From: DATLFQ01 sp035540915
GTDB lineage: Bacteria; Actinomycetota; Acidimicrobiia; Acidimicrobiales; GCA-2861595
Length of the DNA stretch: 23,927 nt
Assembly (NCBI GenBank): GCA_035540915.1
Contig: DATLFQ010000211.1
Coordinates: 1-23,927, forward strand
Direction: 5' to 3'
Shown here piece after piece: positions 22,178 through 23,927 of this stretch. Within the stretch, counting starts at the first letter, position 1; each line of letters opens with the position of its first letter. The notes under the pieces are model-generated. The model was not told the origin of the DNA, ran no database searches, and saw nothing but the letters and a program-made list of their open reading frames with translations. The position numbers were made by a program, and so were the translations under genes.

Positions 22178-23002
22178 GTGAAGGTGTGGCTGAACGACGG
22201 GCTGGTCGACGAGGCCGACGCCCGGGTCTCGGTCGTCGACCACGGGTTCACGGTCGGCGACGGCGTGTTCGAGACCTTCCGGACCTATGGCAGTCGCCCC
22301 TTCGCGGTCGACCGCCACCTGGAGCGCCTGGCCGCGTCGGCGGCGGCCATGGGCCTCGCCGTCCCGCCGGCGGCCGTGGTTCGTGAGGCCCTGGCCGCGG
22401 TGGTGGCCGCCAACGGTGCCGAGGACGGCGCGCTGCGCGTCACCGTCACCAGCGGTCCCGGGCCCATGGGGTCGGGGCGGGGCGGCGGCGGGCCCACGCT
22501 GGTGGTGACGACGTCGCCCCTCCCGGCGTGGCCGGCCGCGGCCGCCGTCGCCGTCGCGCCGTGGCCCCGCAACGAGCGCGCCGCCCTGGCCGCGGTCAAG
22601 ACCACCTCCTACGCAGAGAACGTGGTCGCACTGGCGTGGGCCCGGGAGCGGGGGGCCGAGGAGGCCCTGTTCGTCAACCTGGCCGGCCTGCTGTGCGAGG
22701 GCACCGGCAGCAACCTCTTCGTGGTCGTGGCGGGCCGGCTGCTCACCCCGCCGCTGTCGGCCGGCTGCCTGGCCGGGGTGACCAGGGCGGTGGTGCTCGA
22801 GTCCATCGGCGCCATCGAGGGCGACCTCACGGTGGACGACCTCGTGACCGCCGACGAGGCGTTCCTCACCTCCTCCACTCGCGAGGTCCAGGCCATCGGG
22901 ACCGTCGACGGCCGGCCTCTGCCCGCCGCCCCCGGCCCGGTCACCACCGCAGCCGCCGAGGCGTTCGCGGCAGCCGTGGCAAGCGCGCTTTCGAGGAAAT
23001 AG
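22178..23002 (+). CDS. pabC: Aminodeoxychorismate lyase (class IV PLP enzyme)
   Basis: 274 residues of the fold-type IV aminotransferase/lyase family. WLNDGLVDEADARVSVVDHG and GDGVFETFRTYG (28-38) form the N-terminus, K141 in AAVKTTSYAENVVAL binds pyridoxal phosphate, and EGTGSNLFVVV and LTSSTREVQAI are usual family motifs. Next to pabB the best call is 4-amino-4-deoxychorismate lyase, giving p-aminobenzoate and pyruvate for folate synthesis. A branched-chain or D-amino acid aminotransferase is the alternative from sequence alone. GTG 22178 lies 10 bases after the pabB stop. The last codons and TAG stop lie inside the hairpin at 22992-23030, making the protein end in Arg-Lys, exactly like the convergent birA product. 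Confidence 0.88.
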   Translation: MKVWLNDGLVDEADARVSVVDHGFTVGDGVFETFRTYGSRPFAVDRHLERLAASAAAMGLAVPPAAVVREALAAVVAANGAEDGALRVTVTSGPGPMGSGRGGGGPTLVVTTSPLPAWPAAAAVAVAPWPRNERAALAAVKTTSYAENVVALAWARERGAEEALFVNLAGLLCEGTGSNLFVVVAGRLLTPPLSAGCLAGVTRAVVLESIGAIEGDLTVDDLVTADEAFLTSSTREVQAIGTVDGRPLPAAPGPVTTAAAEAFAAAVASALSRK

Positions 23003-23030
23003 GCGTCGGAAACCGACGCCTATTTCCTCG
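22992..23030. terminator. Bidirectional terminator containing both stop codons
   Basis: A perfect 18-base inverted repeat: CGAGGAAATAGGCGTCGG at 22992-23009, loop AAA, and its exact complement at 23013-23030. The TAG of pabC (23000-23002) lies in one arm, and the TAG of birA (minus strand, 23022-23020) in the other. Because the arms are mirror images, both proteins end Arg-Lys-stop. The AAAT/ATTT part is unusually AT-rich for this sequence. It very probably ends transcription in both directions. Confidence 0.8.
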
Positions 23031-23742
23031 GGAGTACAGCCCGCAGGTGGACGACCTCGCCGGCGGTGACGGTGCGCCGGCCGGTGGCGGTGTCGACCAC
23101 CAGCGCGCCCGTGTCGTCCACGTCGACGGCGAGGCCGGTGACGGACCGGCCGGCCAGGTCGACCCGCACCCGCCGACCGAGGGTGGCGCAGTGGGCACGC
23201 AGCACGCCGACCACCGCCGCCCAGTCGCCGCACAGGCGGCCCAGGGCGGCCAGCACCGCATCCAGCACGACGTCCCGGTCGACCTGGCCGAGGCGGGCCG
23301 CCCCGGGCGGCGCCCAGGTGAGGTTCAGGCCCAGCCCGACGACGATCGCGCCCGATCCGGGGAGCGCCTCGGCCAGGACGCCGCCCAGCTTGGCGTCGCC
23401 CACCACCACGTCGTTGGGCCACTTGAGGGCGACGGGCACCGCCGGCGACAGCGCGGCGACCGCCTCCCGGGCGGCCAGACCCATCGCCGCACCCGCCAGC
23501 GGCCAGCGCTCGGGCTGCAGGCCGGGCCGCAGGAGCACCGAGCACAGCAGCGCGGTCCCGGCCGGCGCCTCCCAGGAGCGGCCCCACCGGCCCCGCCCGG
23601 CGGTCTGGACGTCGGCCACCGCCACCAGCCCGGCGGTCGCCCCTTCGGCGGCCCGCCCTGCCACCCAGCGGTTGGTGGAGTCGATCCGGCCCAGGCGGTG
23701 GATGTCCCAGTCGATGCCGGGGTCGATGCCGTCAGAGCGAAT
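23020..23742 (-). CDS. birA: Biotin--[acetyl-CoA-carboxylase] ligase, start codon unclear
   Basis: Biotin protein ligase without a DNA-binding domain. VADVQTAGRGRWGRSW is the adenylate-binding loop, VALKWPNDVVVGDAKLGGVL carries the catalytic Lys, IVVGLGLNLTWAP follows, and a small C-terminal domain ends in EVVHLRAVLPRK. The first ordinary start in frame is GTG 23664. That would omit DIHRLGRIDSTNRW, which holds the conserved Ser-Thr-Asn motif near the start of all such ligases. The frame is open back to a TAG at 23748-23746 and holds only CTG 23694 and ATT 23742 as unusual starts. A TATGGT box lies 6 bases before the ATT. I give the extent from ATT; a one-base deletion after ATG 23753 is the alternative. 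It biotinylates the carboxylase whose gene starts divergently next door. Confidence 0.85.
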   Translation of the reverse strand: MRSDGIDPGIDWDIHRLGRIDSTNRWVAGRAAEGATAGLVAVADVQTAGRGRWGRSWEAPAGTALLCSVLLRPGLQPERWPLAGAAMGLAAREAVAALSPAVPVALKWPNDVVVGDAKLGGVLAEALPGSGAIVVGLGLNLTWAPPGAARLGQVDRDVVLDAVLAALGRLCGDWAAVVGVLRAHCATLGRRVRVDLAGRSVTGLAVDVDDTGALVVDTATGRRTVTAGEVVHLRAVLPRK

Positions 23743-23748
23743 GGACTA

Positions 23749-23754
23749 ACCATA
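23749..23754 (-). promoter_or_regulatory. Candidate -10 box for birA
   Basis: TATGGT on the minus strand, the same hexamer as at rmlA, ends 6 bases before ATT 23742. The gap between it and the divergent carboxylase start (ATG 23763) is only 8 bases, so the two transcription units nearly abut. Confidence 0.35.
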
Positions 23755-23762
23755 CGAGCGCC

Positions 23763-23927
23763 ATGTTCGAGAAGGTCCTGATCGCCAACCGGGGCGAGAT
23801 CGCCGTCCGCATCATCCGCACCTGCCGCGAGCTGGGCGTGGTGGCGGCGGTGGCCGCCACCGACGCCGACCGGGGCGCGCTGCACGTCCGGCTGGCCGAC
23901 GAGGCCTACGCCGTGCCGAACTATCTC
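23763..23927 (+). CDS. accA: Acyl-CoA carboxylase biotin carboxylase subunit (N-terminal part, cut by window edge)
   Basis: The first 55 residues are visible. MFEKVLIANRGEIAVRIIRT then CRELG is the conserved N-terminus of the biotin carboxylase (ATP-grasp) subunit, and DADRGALHVRLADEAYAVP continues the family pattern. In actinobacteria such proteins (AccA1-3) usually carry both biotin carboxylase and biotin carboxyl carrier domains; the C-terminal part is outside the window. It feeds acetyl- or propionyl-CoA carboxylation for fatty acid synthesis. It is divergent from birA, whose product would biotinylate it. No clear ribosome-binding site or TANNNT box lies at the usual distance from ATG 23763. 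The symbol follows mycobacterial use; accC is equivalent. Confidence 0.9.
   Translation, partial: MFEKVLIANRGEIAVRIIRTCRELGVVAAVAATDADRGALHVRLADEAYAVPNYL

Noticed and set aside
21112..22251. Upstream extension of the LCP frame over pabB
   Set aside because: The extra 380 residues are antisense to pabB and lack any domain. The true LCP start is near 21111, just before the basic tail and transmembrane helix.
22528..23781. Plus-strand open frame (417 codons) across pabC and birA
   Set aside because: It runs through the terminator palindrome and two well-identified genes in the wrong frame; no family motif is present.
1..23927. Defence island, phage or mobile element
   Set aside because: No transposase, integrase, toxin-antitoxin, restriction or nuclease gene is recognisable; the region reads as core chromosome.

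Overview
This window looks like a stretch of a high-GC actinobacterial chromosome. The evidence is heavy use of GTG starts, many ATGA/GTGA stop-start overlaps, F420 biosynthesis genes, a WbbL-type rhamnosyltransferase and an LCP (LytR-CpsA-Psr) protein. Several proteins resemble what I remember from Acidimicrobiia, but I could not run a search, so the class is inference. The window is almost wholly coding. No stretch over about 110 bases lacks a gene. I see no tRNA, rRNA, CRISPR array, transposase, integrase or defence system.

Layout. (1) Bases 1-8308, mostly minus strand: the start of a probable DUF5719 secreted protein (cut by the window edge); a 1048-residue fusion of a GT2 glycosyltransferase and a polytopic membrane protein; a small plus-strand ORF; a GDP-6-deoxymannose reductase (rmd-like); and three GT4 glycosyltransferases in tandem. 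(2) 8360-10333: cofD and cofE on the plus strand, converging on a small PGPGW membrane protein. (3) 10410-19480, minus strand: a nucleotide-sugar and cell-wall cluster. In transcription order it is rmlA, a frameshifted cupin gene, rmlB, rmlD, ugd, UDP-xylose synthase, wbbL-like GT2, a membrane-anchored His/Cys protein, GDP-mannose pyrophosphorylase and a GalE-like epimerase. (4) 19588-21111, minus: an LCP ligase with a LytR_C domain. (5) 21166-23002, plus: pabB and pabC (p-aminobenzoate for folate). (6) 23020-23742, minus: birA. (7) 23763 onward, plus: the start of an acyl-CoA carboxylase biotin carboxylase subunit, the natural substrate-side partner of BirA.

How they fit together. The sugar genes could supply dTDP-rhamnose, UDP-glucuronate, UDP-xylose, GDP-mannose and a GDP-6-deoxyhexose. 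The GT2 and GT4 enzymes would build an envelope polysaccharide, and the LCP protein would attach it to peptidoglycan. The gene order resembles the Mycobacterium tuberculosis neighbourhood fbiA-fbiB-manB-wbbL-rmlD-lcp-birA-accA3.

I did not find a clearly new multi-gene system. The most interesting signals are small: a three-copy hairpin-like element at gene 3' ends, recurrent leaderless promoter geometry (TANNNT 6-8 bases before the start codon), a birA gene whose essential N-terminus has no ordinary start codon, an RmlB lacking the usual catalytic Asp, and a one-base frameshift in a cupin gene where rmlC might be expected.
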